Shown piece after piece: positions 20,510 through 33,631 of a stretch of 64,000 nucleotides of DNA. Source of the DNA: Elysia crispata (Eukaryota > Mollusca > Gastropoda > Plakobranchidae); the NCBI GenBank assembly GCA_033675545.1, contig JAWDGP010005302.1:627001-691000 (forward strand), read 5' to 3'. The notes under the pieces were generated by a model, which saw nothing but the letters and a program-made list of their open reading frames with translations, did no database searches and was not told the origin of the DNA. Position numbers and translations under genes: made by a program. Within the stretch, counting starts at the first letter, position 1. The number at the start of each line of letters is the position of its first letter.

Positions 20510-21563
20510 GTGATGACTTGCCAGTGCTTTGAACAATGAAAATACATGACACCTGTGTAGTTGATGATTTGTCGAAGTTAAAAGTTTGGAATGTAAATGA
20601 AAAAGAGATAGATAGATATATAGAGAGATAAATAGAGAAAGAGAGACAGAGAGAAGAAAAAAATTGAAAGCTGCTCGTTACAAATGAAACCTGACGGCAC
20701 TAATGGTAAAATTTAGATTTTTGTTTAATCATTGCAAAAATAATGATACTTGGTTGATGCGACAGAGTTGATTTCTTTATTGTCGATCCATTTACGATAT
20801 AAAATAGAAAATAGAAATATCATGTTCTTTTTTGTGATGGAAGAGGAGTCGTGCCCGGCATACAGGAGCAGTAACCTGTATACTGAGTACGCATTCATTT
20901 TCGGTGTCCATAGACGAGTAGTAAAATATTGTCACGATTTGTTCAGGATTCGTTTTTTCGAACGCTGGTGCTAAGAAACAAACCTGTGCTCTTTTGTTCT
21001 TTAGGTCTAAACCTTGTGGTCTCCATGTATTTCTTCACAACATATGATACTTTTAAAGAAACGTAGCAAAAGCACGGCTATACATTAAAAAAAAAAAAGT
21101 CTTGAGCTCTGCACATCAATTAAATACCTGTCTAAAAAATAAGAAAGAAAGGGAGAGAGAGTGGGGGAGGGGTTGAAGAGTTTCATAGCAATGGTGCAAT
21201 CAAACATTGATAGAGGTTCAGAAATCGAAGCTACTTTTAAAGACAAAGATCAAAGAAATTGATAATGAAATAAACAGAATAGTAGAATCAATCACAAACT
21301 AATATTTAACTAAAGATCGATAATTGGAACTTATAAAACTTTAAAAGGACTGCGATTAAACACGCACCTCTAGGAGGCTTCCATCTTCATGCCATGACAA
21401 GATCAGGCATGCTAAATGCAGAGCTACTCTTGCCTCAGAAGATTATTCTGGCAACTCGACTTTCTAGATGGTTTGAATAATTGATAAATTGTTTCGTTGG
21501 GAATAACAAAATTCATTGTTTTTACACAAAAGATGAGCACAAATAGAGAGAGAGGGGAGAGGG

Positions 21564-21604
<41 letters not shown>

Positions 21605-21829
21605 ATATGAGTATCCCCGATGAGCGCAACTCTTACTTTCATTCAACTTAGATACATACATTTGTGGGCGGTCACAGCAAGCCACCTCATTCAGCGACTC
21701 AAATCTCCGCCTTGACTATTTCTACAAGTTCACTTTATGTAGTCCTTTTCATCTAGGGCTAATTTGCACAAAAGACACAAAGCACTTCTTGGTAATGGTG
21801 TTGTTGTTGTTGTTGTTGTTTTTGTTGTT

Positions 21830-21874
<45 letters not shown>

Positions 21875-23640
21875 TTCTTCTTCTTCTTCTTCTTCTTCTT
21901 CTTCTTCTTCTTCTTCTTCTTCTTCTTCTTCTTCTTCTTCTTCTTCTTCTTCTTCTTCTTCTTGTAGTTATTTTTTTTTTTGGTGGTGTTGTTGCTTTTG
22001 TTATGTTAATTTTGTTGCTACAGCTGGTCCAGGTCCTATAACTCTACAACAAACTAGGAAGTTATAGAACCTCCCGGGAAAGACAAAAACAAATATGGTT
22101 TACGGCTCGGCTATAATTATTATCCAGCAAAATTTATTGGAACGTTCTTAACCGTACTTATTTGGTATGAGTTGGGATTTAATTAACTCTGAGTTTGTCT
22201 TTTTTGCATAGATTTTTTATTCTGTTTTTGTGTCTGCTTCTTTCAGTCGATGTCATCTGGGACAAAATCATGTTGATGACGAAGAAGCGTTGCTTTCCAT
22301 ATTACATTTTCTTAATCCTGCATATCCTACACTGTCGGAGCTTGTGCAGACTAAAATGAATCATACCCAATCGCCTCTCAATGGCTTCTGACAGTCTGTT
22401 AAACGTTAAACTCTGTCAGATTGATTGAGTGCTTGAAGGTATCCCAGTATTAAAACATCAAGGTTCATAACAAAGTTTTATAATTGCATGCTTAATTTGA
22501 GAAGTTAGGAAACAAGTTTGCAAAACTTAATCTTCCTTGAGAAACAAGCAACAATAATTTTTTGATCTTACACAGCTTCATTTTGAAAGACAAAGTTTGC
22601 CCTTTTATCGCTAACACACATGCAACATTAGTTTCTTGAGATTGATACAGCTTTTCTCAACTTTTCCTACCGAAATATTAAAGATCATAAAGCATGGGTG
22701 AGCTTAGAAACTCAGATAATATCTGCGCTACATAAGTTTTAGCCCCCCCCCCCATATTTTTTTTAATTAACCACCTTCCTCTCCAAGAAAAAAAAATATT
22801 AACAACTAACAAAAAGCAAATAAAACAAAATAAGATAACGCGTCCCACCGCTTCGCAATAATCGTCATTTAAATCTGTGATATTTGATGTGTGAGGACAC
22901 AATGTAGCACGTGCTATAAAACGTTTGCTTACGATCGTTGGGAAAATGCATGTGCGTCTGTGGGGTCATGTGTTTTTCGATATTAGAACACGTTGAGCAC
23001 AATGTTTAAAAATTCTGCCCAACCTTTGCCTTAGTTCTGTCATAGTATCAGCCACTTTGAGAGAGGTTGGATTGACTAATCCATTCAAATACCATTAACG
23101 GATACTTTACTTTAAGTGTCTTCCGTTCTTCATGTCGTGTGAAGTGCAGTATAATGTATCATCAAGGTGATATTGTCAGAAGAGAGTAACTGCAGAATGA
23201 TGACCCTTGATTCATCAACACAACAAAAAGGGGAAGCATAAGTGGTTGTGTAAATAACAATCAGTGATGATTATGTACCAGTTCCTCTGATACATAACCA
23301 ATAAGATGTTCAAAATTGTCATTTACAACTCTTGTGTTAGAAGAGTGAGAAGAGGCTTCACGTGTAAATAAAAATATAAAAAGAGTGGTTGATGCATGAT
23401 AGTGTTGATTAGCTTCGTAAATTACTCTATTCTTTTAGCAGGATAACCCCAATAAACTGATGATAAACGGTCCTCATTAAGTATACCATCCTGTGGAAGG
23501 TCGTAAAAGAAGCCAAGCCATTATTATACGCATGTAAGAAATGTATGCGTACTTTGCTTGGAAGAGAATTTTCAAATTTTGATCAAAGCACCATCACTAA
23601 ATGGATGAAAAGAGATGTTGTCCCATCGCGTGCATAAGAA
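20510..23640. other. Intergenic stretch, no gene seen
   Basis: Upstream of the CDT1 promoter patch. It holds GATA/GA-rich low complexity (20610-20660), a GA array (21545-21604) and the compound trinucleotide array at 21798-21963. No conserved coding segment was recognised on either strand. Confidence 0.6.
21798..21963. repeat. Compound (GTT)n-(TTC)n trinucleotide array
   Basis: GTT repeats (21798-21873, with a small interruption) pass directly into about 30 uninterrupted TTC units (21875-21963). The open frames of poly-Leu/Phe, poly-Cys/Ser and poly-Val here are repeat translations. Confidence 0.97.
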
Positions 23641-23659
23641 GCGGTTCCTGTAGTCAAGC

Positions 23660-23752
23660 GTCCACGACAATCCCCACACATTGACAACAGCTATGTGAAT
23701 ACAGCCGACAAGGCTCGAAACTCTGAGTCATGGCAAAAAGATCCAGGTAATT
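23660..23752 (+). mobile_element. Penelope-like element 3' tail, short copy
   Basis: ACAGCTATGTGAATACAGCC, then a GGCTCGAAACTCTGAGTCAT-like run and CATGGCAAA and GGTAAT, match the end of the Penelope-like fragment at 53.75-53.83 kb (ACAGCTATCTGAAGAGAGCC, GGCTCGAAACTCTGGAGTCA, CATGGCAAA, GGTAAT). The left boundary is unclear; no reverse transcriptase or endonuclease part remains. Like the other copy it runs directly into a long microsatellite, here (CT)n-(TA)n. Confidence 0.65.
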
Positions 23753-23765
23753 GATTATTATTTTT

Positions 23766-23962
<197 letters not shown>

Positions 23963-24202
23963 AAACCTGTAGTGCAGTAGTAATTTATCAGTCATTGCTG
24001 AACTTTTCAATGTGTGCAGTAACGTTACTAAGAAATTGGCCAGCATTGTATTTTTTCTTTTCATTTTCTACAATGAACCAGAAACAATAATATTATGTTT
24101 GTCTCCTTGTTACATAGTATAACAACCTCTGGGTTTTTCGCAGTTCTATAACAATATAAATTTTTGGTTTATTTCACATTACTGGTTGATGTGATGTTCC
24201 AG

Positions 24203-24244
24203 TCTCTGTCTCTGTCTCTGTCTCTGTTTCTGTCTCTGTCTCTC

Positions 24245-24333
<89 letters not shown>
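24203..24333. repeat. (CT)n microsatellite with CTGT interruptions
   Basis: TCTCTG units at the left grade into pure CT. A tRNA-derived SINE-like copy starts about 50 nt to its right. Confidence 0.95.
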
Positions 24334-24335
<2 letters not shown>

Positions 24336-24384
24336 CTCTGACTCTGTCCTTATATCATTTCTCTTTCTGCTCTGTTTACCCTAG

Positions 24385-24510
24385 TCATAGTAGGCTACCT
24401 AGACCCTGATGGCATTAATCAAAGTCTAATCTAATGTTGTCTTTCATTTTGGCTACTTTCTGCTCAAAAAGGTTTTGAAGTGCTGCACTTAACCGACTCT
24501 AATGCATCGC
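24385..24510 (-). mobile_element. SINE-like repeat, copy A
   Basis: Similar (roughly 70% by eye) to 30365-30505: shared blocks include TAATCTAATG.TGTC, CATTTTG.CT, A..TT.GAAG.GCTGCACT and AACC. In minus orientation the block near 24475 is a decayed pol III B box (compare TTCGAATCC in copy B). Two dispersed copies with a B-box-like block suggest a tRNA-derived SINE. The family is not named because I cannot search. Confidence 0.5.
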
Positions 24511-24650
24511 CCAGAACAGACAGCAATGGAGAGAACTGTCGACGAGAATCCGAAAAGCTGCCGAAGCGCCCCCGTCGGAGGACTGAGACGCGGAAGGCCC
24601 TAAGTCAAGTAAGTCAATGCGCCTGCTTCTCCAAACCAGATTTGTATTAA
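24505..24650 (+). pseudogene. Possible LINE open-reading-frame 3' end relic
   Basis: One frame reads [20 protein letters not shown] before a stop, resembling the DRxxWRxL sequence near the C-terminus of many non-LTR retrotransposon polyproteins. It is GC-rich compared with its surroundings. The evidence is short and partly from memory of family style, so this is tentative. Confidence 0.3.
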
Positions 24651-24744
24651 TGGCGAATGAAAGGAGAGAGCGAGAAGTGGCGAAGGGATACACATACACA
24701 CATAAAGAAAAATAAAAAGAGAGGATACAGAGAGGGAGATAGTC

Positions 24745-24786
<42 letters not shown>

Positions 24787-24828
24787 ATAGATAGATGGAT
24801 AGATAGATATATAGATAGATAGATAGAT

Positions 24829-24873
<45 letters not shown>

Positions 24874-24901
24874 GGGGAGGGGGAGGGAGGGAGGGAGAGA
24901 G
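24745..24901. repeat. (GATA)n-(GA)n microsatellite
   Basis: GATA units (24745-24832), then GA (24833-24860) and G-rich GAGGG units to about 24901. Confidence 0.95.
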
Positions 24902-25437
24902 GTTCTAAAAGAATTGCAGCCTAATTTTCAAAACGGGAAGAAAATAATAATAATTATGAGAATTGAAAAAGAAATGTTAATGTTTTTACTTCTTTATTCA
25001 TTTATTTATGTGTATGTGTTGCGGATTATACTTTTGAATATAATTATTTTTGAAATATTCTTAATACTTATTCTCCGGATGGAATTCAAATAAAACATGA
25101 TAAGGAAATAGTACAAGCATACAGGGCCTATAAATCTATCCACTGAGAGTAATGTCTAGGACATATTTTGTAAAATGATAGATGTGCAAGATTAAAAAAG
25201 AAATTGGTGTCAAAACCTATATATCGCATATTAAACGAGATAAATGTTAATGTTATTTATTGATGGAAAGTTAGATGTTTAAGTAGAGTCAAATCTATTC
25301 CACTTCTACCGGAGTTAAGACGAATACAAAATAGATTTTTAAAATTCACCAATAAATAAATATTTATTAATTTGGAAACAATAAATAATTATGTAGTTTT
25401 TTTAAACATATGGAAACTATATATACATACATATGAT

Positions 25438-25793
<356 letters not shown>

Positions 25794-25799
25794 CTCATA

Positions 25800-27700
25800 A
25801 TCTGCTGTTCTTGGCTTTGTGTTTAGCGGTTAACTTAAAAAAGATTGCCGAAACAAGCATTTTGCTAGACATTAATTTGATGTGTCGACAAAGACTCAAT
25901 TGCTAGAATGTGAGACGAGCCAAACGTGCATGGTTTGATCTTTACGTTAGTTATTCAATCTTCTTCTTTAGTCCAGAGTCGACGATTGTAAAATTAATCA
26001 TTAACCCAAAACTTCAGGGTTTGACATTGTAAGGCGTGACTTCGAATCCAGTCCTGGAATTTCTGGTTTTATACGCCTTGTTTGTCCCTGTAAACATAGT
26101 AAGAAAAAAGATAGCACACACACACATACAAAGAACCCACTTCTTGTGACTTTAACTACAAATATATTTTTCGTCTTGATTTCGCAGCACGGAAGTGCCG
26201 ATTTGCCCCAGTAGACACTATCGGATGTTGGTAAGTTGCATAGTGTCGTAAAACTATTATCTGTTCTTTTGTTTTTTTTCAACATATTTTAATGTAGTTT
26301 TGCTGAAAAGGCTCATCGGGCATCAGGTTGCCTTTTGAAGAATCCAGGACTTAATCATTTTAAAATACAATTAATGATGACATTTATAAACATAAGTGAC
26401 ATAGTTATACATGTATAATGATCAGCATAAATGAATCAAGCTTTAGAGAAACTTAAGTAGACCTATTTCTGAGCAAAATCAACAAAACTAAATAAATTAA
26501 GTTTTCAACACTTACTTGAGAGTGAAACATTTTGCTGTTTAATGTAGAAGCATTATTTCAACTATAAGTAAAAAAAAAGTTTCAGCTCACAGATTCTATT
26601 TGTAAAGTTCATTTCCGGAACTAAATATAATACGAAGACTAAATAACTAACTTTGATGGGTTTTTTTTCCCAATCAAGAATTAACGTCTAATGATTTAAA
26701 GTATTTCCCCCCCTCATATTCAAAACACAAAGAAATGAATAAACAGGCCTACCGAAGAGTGTAGACGTTCGAAGATGATTGGCTTTACCAATCCATAGTC
26801 GTCCATTCCTGTACATTCCGCCCTTTCCACTTTCCCTTTTTTAAGGTCATTGTGTTTCTTTTTATACCAATGTTTTTATATATTGTTCAAGTCTGTTTTT
26901 CTTACCGTTAAAAATTAAAATTTCCATGAGCAATGAGATTTTAAGTTTGTAGTTAATTAACAGGAGTTCGGAGGAAATTTTGGAATTTTCAAGAATCTCA
27001 AACATCTTGTTGAAGAAGAAGAAGAAGAGACAAAAGGGTGAAAAAGACAAAAAGAGAGGAAAGGGGGTGTGGGGGTAGGGGGGGGGGGAGAGAGAGAAAG
27101 AAAAAGTGTTTGTGTTTGTGTGTGTGTATGCAAGAGAGAGAAAGAAAGAGGTGAAACCGAATGAGATAGAAACAAGAGGATCAAACCTTTTCTTTAACTT
27201 ACCAGCACCATAGCTCCACAAAAATTGCTCAAATGTGATTTTTTAAGAAGAGAATGCTAACTCGGATCACATGACGGTGTTTCTGCACAAGGTCACAAAC
27301 TGAGGATAAACTTCCTTTTCAAAGAAAAAAGACTTGCCATAAAATACAAGGTTATCTTGAAAGAAAAGTATAATTTGCTTTTTTGATTAATGCTTTCTTT
27401 TTTCATATTAAATTCTTGTATTTTTTTAAAGCGTCATCAAAACAAAACTAACTCGAAGAAATCTCATCGGTTTTTCCAGGATTTGAATTTTTTTACCTCC
27501 AAGTTCAAAGTATTTTGCTAATTTTCAAAAAGATTACATTCTTTCTATCACTTTTTTAAGCTCCCTAAACTCTTCCGAAAAAAATTTGTTGTGGCGTCAA
27601 ATTGAATGTGTATTATTATTTATCGTGCGAACTTTCTCAATTGACTTTAACATTTTGTTAACATATTCAATGTAGCAAAGAATAAGTAAAAAAAACCAAG
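25800..27700. other. Intergenic stretch with minor GA/GT low complexity
   Basis: AT-rich; GAA/GA/G-rich and GTGT patches at 27015-27140. A TTCGAATCC string at 26040-26052 could be a pol III B box of a decayed SINE, but nothing around it confirms this. No coding segment recognised. Confidence 0.5.
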
Positions 27701-27705
27701 CGAAA

Positions 27706-28075
<370 letters not shown>

Positions 28076-28129
28076 GGTCTTTGTCAATTGCCAGTTTTAT
28101 GATTTTTACACTCAGGAATTTCAAAGTGT

Positions 28130-28860
28130 GTTGTTTTTCAATGATAGTAATAATTATGATCATCATTTTCTGTTGATAAAACCTTTTCGTTAAGATGACG
28201 ATAATTATTTATGACATCTATAATCCTGTGCTGGCCTTGAGCAGAACGGGCACTATTTTGGGATGTGGTTTCCCTTCCTTCCTTGGCAACCTCTCGGCTT
28301 GAGACAATCAGTGGCTGGTAAGTAAATTACTTGGACGTACCTCCCTCTGCAGAGGATGGTCTGGTTCCCTGGAGAAATGGAAAACCTGCACAAACTCGAA
28401 GGATTGGTTTGTCTAATGGTAGTGCGATGCAATTTGTCTTCATTTGTCCAAATTTATTGAAGCAGAAGAAGCGAGATTCCATGATCCTGGTTTGCATTCT
28501 GTCTCGGTAGACGCTATTCGTCTCCTTTTCTTTTGCCCTTGAGATCTCGAGCTATCTGTGGCTCATATTGAAATTCTTGTTCGAAGACCTGTCTTGTTAG
28601 TGCATAACTGCTTTCTGTTTTTATCTTATGACTTGCTTCCTCTATATCTATTAATGCAACACGATAAAGACTGAATGTGATGTAGATAAGAAACTTTCAG
28701 TTATTGTTTAAAAGAGAAGTGATTCTTGGATTGTGTGGAGCTTGAAAGAACTGAAATCTCTAAAAAAAAAAAAAAAAAAAAGAAAATTAAAAAATCCCAG
28801 ATGCCGAAACTTCAAAATGTCTACCTTTATTTATGAACTTGAAAATACCACTTTAATTTG
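28130..28860. other. Intergenic stretch, more balanced base composition, no gene seen
   Basis: The segment 28200-28560 is less AT-rich than its surroundings, but I recognised no protein similarity or RNA in it. An (A)20 run lies at 28762-28781. Confidence 0.4.
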
Positions 28861-29043
28861 ACTTTCAGGATTGAATATTACTTCTTCTGCGTTGATTGCA
28901 CAATTTTTTACAATCTATGCGATATTTTACAAAAAAATTTGACTTTTTATCCGGAAGAATATAATTCTCCGCACACAAATGATGAGAGAAGAGAGATGAA
29001 GAAAAAAGAGGTATATAAATAGGTATGAAAAAAAAATATATAC

Positions 29044-29048
<5 letters not shown>

Positions 29049-29094
<46 letters not shown>

Positions 29095-29145
29095 CAGAGA
29101 GAGAGGGGGGGGAGAGAAAGTGAGTGAGAGAGAGAGAGAGAAAGT

Positions 29146-29180
<35 letters not shown>
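29049..29180. repeat. (TA)n followed by (GA)n microsatellite
   Basis: About 21 TA units (29049-29091), a 4-nt junction, then GA units with GTGAGTGA interruptions. Confidence 0.95.
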
Positions 29181-29186
<6 letters not shown>

Positions 29187-29484
29187 AGAAAAAAGAAGGA
29201 AATAAGCACCAAAACAGAGGGAGAGAGGTGAATTGATAAATAGATAAAACAAAAAAGAGAAAAAGAAGGTGTAATATTCAGGTACATAAATAAACGTAGA
29301 AAAACACATGAAACAGAAAATTGTGTTGAGGGAGGGGGCGAAAAAGTGGAAAAGAGGTGAATAAAGATATGAATAGAGAAATTGATGGATATATATTATA
29401 TTGTTCATAGATAACCAGATTGATGGATAAAAATAGAGAGGGGGAAGAGAGAAAGAGAGACGGACACACAGATGGACATGCAGC

Positions 29485-29501
29485 TAGAGAGAGAGAGAGA
29501 T

Positions 29502-29574
<73 letters not shown>

Positions 29575-29584
29575 GGGGGGGGGA
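29485..29584. repeat. (GA)n microsatellite ending in poly-G
   Basis: GA units to about 29570, then a G-rich run ending in GGGGGGGGG. Confidence 0.95.
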
Positions 29585-30364
29585 AGGCGAGATTAGAACA
29601 AAGGATGATTAATTGATTAGTTCCCACACATATTGCAAGGCTTACATAACTTCATACTGATGACTTTTGCTTCACATGACAAAATTTGTTAAAAATTTAG
29701 CCGATTATTTTCTACCATGCACTAAAATGTCCTTCCACTAATCTTCATGATTTTGATGAGGCTTGATTCGAATTGTCGCGAAACTTTCAACGAAGAAAGA
29801 ACGGACAAAACATAAACATTTGAATTACTTCAATTGACTTCGAAAGGATCAAGTTGAGACTGAGCAATGAATCGTATCTTTAATTTTCTTCCATCAATAT
29901 ATTTGTCAAAAGGTATAAAATGATACTTTTACTATTTTGCTGAACAGTGTCATGTTTTCTATCTCATAGTGTAAACAGAGAGAGCGGGGTAACTTAATTC
30001 TTTTCTGGTCTCCCAAGCTAACTAAAACTGAAACATCTCTTTATAACTCATCATCGTTTAGCGTTTCATATAGCCTTACTAATGCACCACTAGAATTAAA
30101 CAAGTATTGGTTGAGTACGCTCGATATTTCATTATATAGCATTAGCAAGCGGACAATCTATTTATATCAAAGCAAGGCCCGCCCGCACTCTTTATCCATA
30201 GCTGATACGACCTTTACATCTGTGCTTTATGCAAGAAGGCCTACTGAGTAATTATATGTCTCTATAACTCAAGTTATCATAGAATGGCTCTAATATTCCG
30301 TTCCCTCTCTATTTTACTCAATGCTTCTTTTTATCATTCTTTTTTATCTTTTCTCTTTCAGACT

Positions 30365-30505
30365 TGTCTCTCGCACTTGGTAACAAAGTCTACCGACATC
30401 TAGGTGGCTTTCATCTAAGCTTAATCTAATGCTGTCCGACATTTTGTCTGACTGCCCACAAACAGGATTCGAAGCGCTGCACTCAACCAACCCGAGCGCG
30501 ACTCC
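30365..30505 (-). mobile_element. SINE-like repeat, copy B, with pol III B-box
   Basis: Read on the minus strand, it begins near GCGCTCGGGTTGGTTGAGTG and contains GCTTCGAATCC, a near-match to the B-box consensus GGTTCGANNCC. The body then matches copy A at 24.4 kb. The 3' side (low coordinates) ends in an AAAGAGAAAAGAT-rich tail. The layout fits a tRNA-derived SINE. Confidence 0.55.
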
Positions 30506-30546
30506 TTTTCCAATCAACTTTGTTAAGGGAGAGGGTACGAATTTAT

Positions 30547-30548
<2 letters not shown>

Positions 30549-30642
<94 letters not shown>
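30549..30642. repeat. (GA)n-(CAGA)n microsatellite
   Basis: About 36 GA units followed by five CAGA units, directly upstream (in SINE sense) of SINE copy B. Confidence 0.95.
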
Positions 30643-30644
<2 letters not shown>

Positions 30645-31370
30645 GCAGAAATGAAGAGACATTGAGATATTAAAACAAAGAACCACAGTGAAAGGGAAGG
30701 GAAGAACAAGAGACAGGAAAGAGAGAATGAGAGATAGAGTTAGAGAAAAAGGTTTATGTGAATAAGAAAACATGTAGTTTGCTATATTTGTGTTAAAAAA
30801 AAAACAACAACAAAAAAAAACAAAAAAAAAACCAACGAATTTTTACATTGCAGTATCATCTTTGTGCACATAATGGTCAGATATATATTCTTACAAGATA
30901 GTGCATTTTCAGTTTCGTTTCTTCATAGTATAATAATGAGAGTTTAGAGGAATCTTTAACTATTATTATCAAAGCACAAAAGGAGCTGATTTCCAGTATT
31001 ACTCAAGACCGGACTTACGGTCCAGCGCAATTGGCACAGAACGATATAAACTAATAATGAAGTTCCCCAAATTAAGACATGATTCACTGAAAAGATTTAG
31101 CGGCAGACATAATTTTATTTTGTTTCTTACCTTGCAAAATGTTTACATCCAAATATCCTTTTATTGCTTTATTTTTGCATTGAAACATAAGACCGTTTAA
31201 TCTATTCTCAGTGTATTGATATATCGCATAGTCAATGATGCCAAAGTTAACAAAGCATAAAGAGAGCGAAGAGCTGGGAAAAACCATCTATGAGCAACAT
31301 TAATAAACAGCGACTCACTCAAGCGTACTTGAAAGATTGTTCATTGCCTACAATCGGTTACTCGTTTTAC

Positions 31371-31495
31371 TACTGAGGTGAGAGAATGAAAGTGAAAGCA
31401 TTTCCCAAGAACTTAAGGGCGTCTGCCAGGATTCGAATTTAGAACTTTCCGGTTTAGAAAGCCAAATTCCTACCAATATTCACTTCGCCTCAATG
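31371..31495 (-). mobile_element. tRNA-derived SINE head, tRNA-Arg-like
   Basis: On the minus strand, ATTGGTAGGAATTTGG (A-box-like), a stem-loop GGCTTTCTAAACC with TCT at the anticodon position, and AATTCGAATCCTGG (B box) lie at tRNA-like spacing within about 75 nt, flanked by GGCG and CGCC. There is no intact cloverleaf acceptor stem and the sequence continues into a non-tRNA body, so it is a SINE rather than a tRNA gene. Confidence 0.5.
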
Positions 31496-31499
31496 ATGA

Positions 31500-32878
31500 G
31501 TTTTTGTTTTTTTAAACAGAGTTAAAAATTCTTCAGGTTTGTCTAACACAATCTGCAATATATGATGAACGAACATTTGTTTACTTTAAGATCTAAACAT
31601 TTCTTTTGCCCTTTTTTTTTTTCCGTGGACGGCTCAAATACGCAAATGTGAGATACGGTATTTCGTGCGGGTTTTTTTTTTTTTTTTTTTTGGAGATCAC
31701 ACAGGACGCAAATCAATTCAATATAGTAATGTAGCTCAAATCTGGTAATTACTTATTTTACATCCTGCTGCACTGTAAGTCAGCACTTCATCAGCTATCC
31801 CACCTCGTGTGTTAATTGGCACTTAAACGAACAGACCTGAGGTCGCCATGTAGATTATTTTAGAAAGCACTACATTTTGCCAGAAAGACCAAAGAGAATT
31901 GCGTGCGACTGTATGCACCCAAAACGAGGCGACTACTTATGAAAAACAGCAAGACACTTCGGAAACTGCTTTCAGTAGTATAAACATGTTATATCGATTT
32001 ATAACAACATGTAAAGATTGACTTCGATTGTCTCTTTATATTTCATCCTTTGGGTCTGAGGCAATTGTTGGTCTCTACGAATTGGTACATCTGGTGATAG
32101 TGTCTGTCAATTCTCATTTTTCTAAATTCATCGGTATGATTAGAATGTGTTCTTTATTTGCCTGTCAACAGTGTAAGGAGTTTCTTCCACTTCTTCGGTA
32201 TCTAATCTTCGGCACATTCAGAGAACTAAAAAGGTTTTTTTTTAATGTGATTATTTCTTGTAACTATATAACAACTGCATGGGATGAGCCAGAAACACTT
32301 CTGAGAGACAATGTGATGCAGGTTCAACCCTCATATAAAGTGGAAAAGCAGTTATCTAAGAAGAAAAAAAATTTGCAAGCACGCGACTAGCAGAGTTTGT
32401 AACCTTTAAGAAGCCTAGGCTTTCATACCCAAACAAAAACAAAACAAAACAGAATACACTAGAATAGCTTGTTTTGATTTTTTTTCATAAAAGGAGCGTG
32501 ATTGATCGTTTACAAGGTAGTCTATACTGTCTAGAACTGGACAAAACCTTGCTTTGTAGCAGAATTTAATATTCAGTTGACGCAAATCAAGACATGAAAA
32601 TTCCCTGAAAGAGCATTAGAAAAGACTAGATTTAATGCTTGCTTTTGCAATTACCATAAAGGGTTTACACCTACAGACGTAAAAGTAGACGACGCATGCA
32701 AATTTATTGTTCAGTTCCCAAAAGTCCCGTTCGCAATCCTGAATAGAAATGTGAGATTGTTAACACAGGATGAATTCGTGACTTTTTCACCAACTGCATA
32801 GAATTTGCGGCACTAAAAACCAGAAAAGGTAGAGAGAGAGATGAAGTTAAAGATAGATAGATAAATAAATATACATAC

Positions 32879-32880
<2 letters not shown>
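31500..32880. other. Intergenic stretch, no gene recognised
   Basis: Poly-T runs at about 31611-31622 and 31672-31691. The 120-codon frame at 32028-32390 has no recognisable family. GGTTCAACCC at 32321 resembles a B box, without a supporting A box. Confidence 0.45.

Positions 32881-32886
<6 letters not shown>

Positions 32887-32968
<82 letters not shown>
32887..32968. repeat. (TA)21-(GA)20 compound microsatellite
   Basis: TA units pass directly into GA units at about 32929. Confidence 0.97.
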
Positions 32969-32972
<4 letters not shown>

Positions 32973-33575
32973 TCAGAAACAAATAATAAGAGGAAGGGAG
33001 AGGGATAAGTAAACAGATAAGTAGAATGAGAGAGAATAAGAGAGCTAGGGTGGAACAAAGAGATAGAGCTAGGTTAAAAAGAAAAAAAGAATGTAAAACT
33101 GAAAAGATAACACGCAAGAAAAGAAAGCAGAATGACAAATAGCAACAGCAATGGCAGCAGCACCGCCTCGAGAACGACATGAGCAATAGAGAAAATGTGA
33201 CAATGGAGCTATGAAACCTGGTAAAACCAGCAAAACTTATTCTTAAAAGCTTAAAAAAATAGAAGTAACAAGAAAAAGAAAGACATACATGAACTGTAGT
33301 GAGCATAAGATAAGTAGAGAAAAAGGAGAAAGAGAATAGATAGAAGTGGAAAAGCAAAATAATGAGTTAAGAAGAGGAAAAGAGAGTTATGAAACACAAA
33401 CAATAAGGTTAACAATATACATCAGAAGAAACCGAAAACAGATGGGAAGCTTCCCTAGATACAATGTCTTTCACCATCCGCCATGCGAAGTATCCAAAAC
33501 TTCCCGAGCCCAAAATTGACACAGTGACTGACGCTATCTTCCCTGTGATCTGACTAGAATTGGTGATGGAGCATT

Positions 33576-33631
33576 ACTGCCACGCTTGGACACAACACAA
33601 ACCACTGCCACGCTTGGACACAACACAACCC
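33576..33631. repeat. Exact 28-bp tandem duplication
   Basis: ACTGCCACGCTTGGACACAA plus CACAAACC (second copy CACAACCC) occurs twice head to tail, and a third partial copy (ACTGCC) follows. One mismatch implies a recent slip. No coding or regulatory role is apparent. Confidence 0.9.

Noticed and set aside
22835..22870. ACGCGTC...CCGCTTCGCAATAA resembles the CDT1 promoter patch at 20429-20458
   Set aside because: The similarity spans only about 20 nt with a gap and lacks the E2F core; most likely chance.
23440..23760. Possible hammerhead ribozyme (CTGATGA near 23457 and CGAAAC near 23716)
   Set aside because: The two motifs are about 260 nt apart, without the helices I and II needed to form the catalytic core.
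31371..31495. A functional tRNA-Arg gene
   Set aside because: The A box is imperfect, no clean acceptor stem pairs, and the sequence continues as a SINE-like body.
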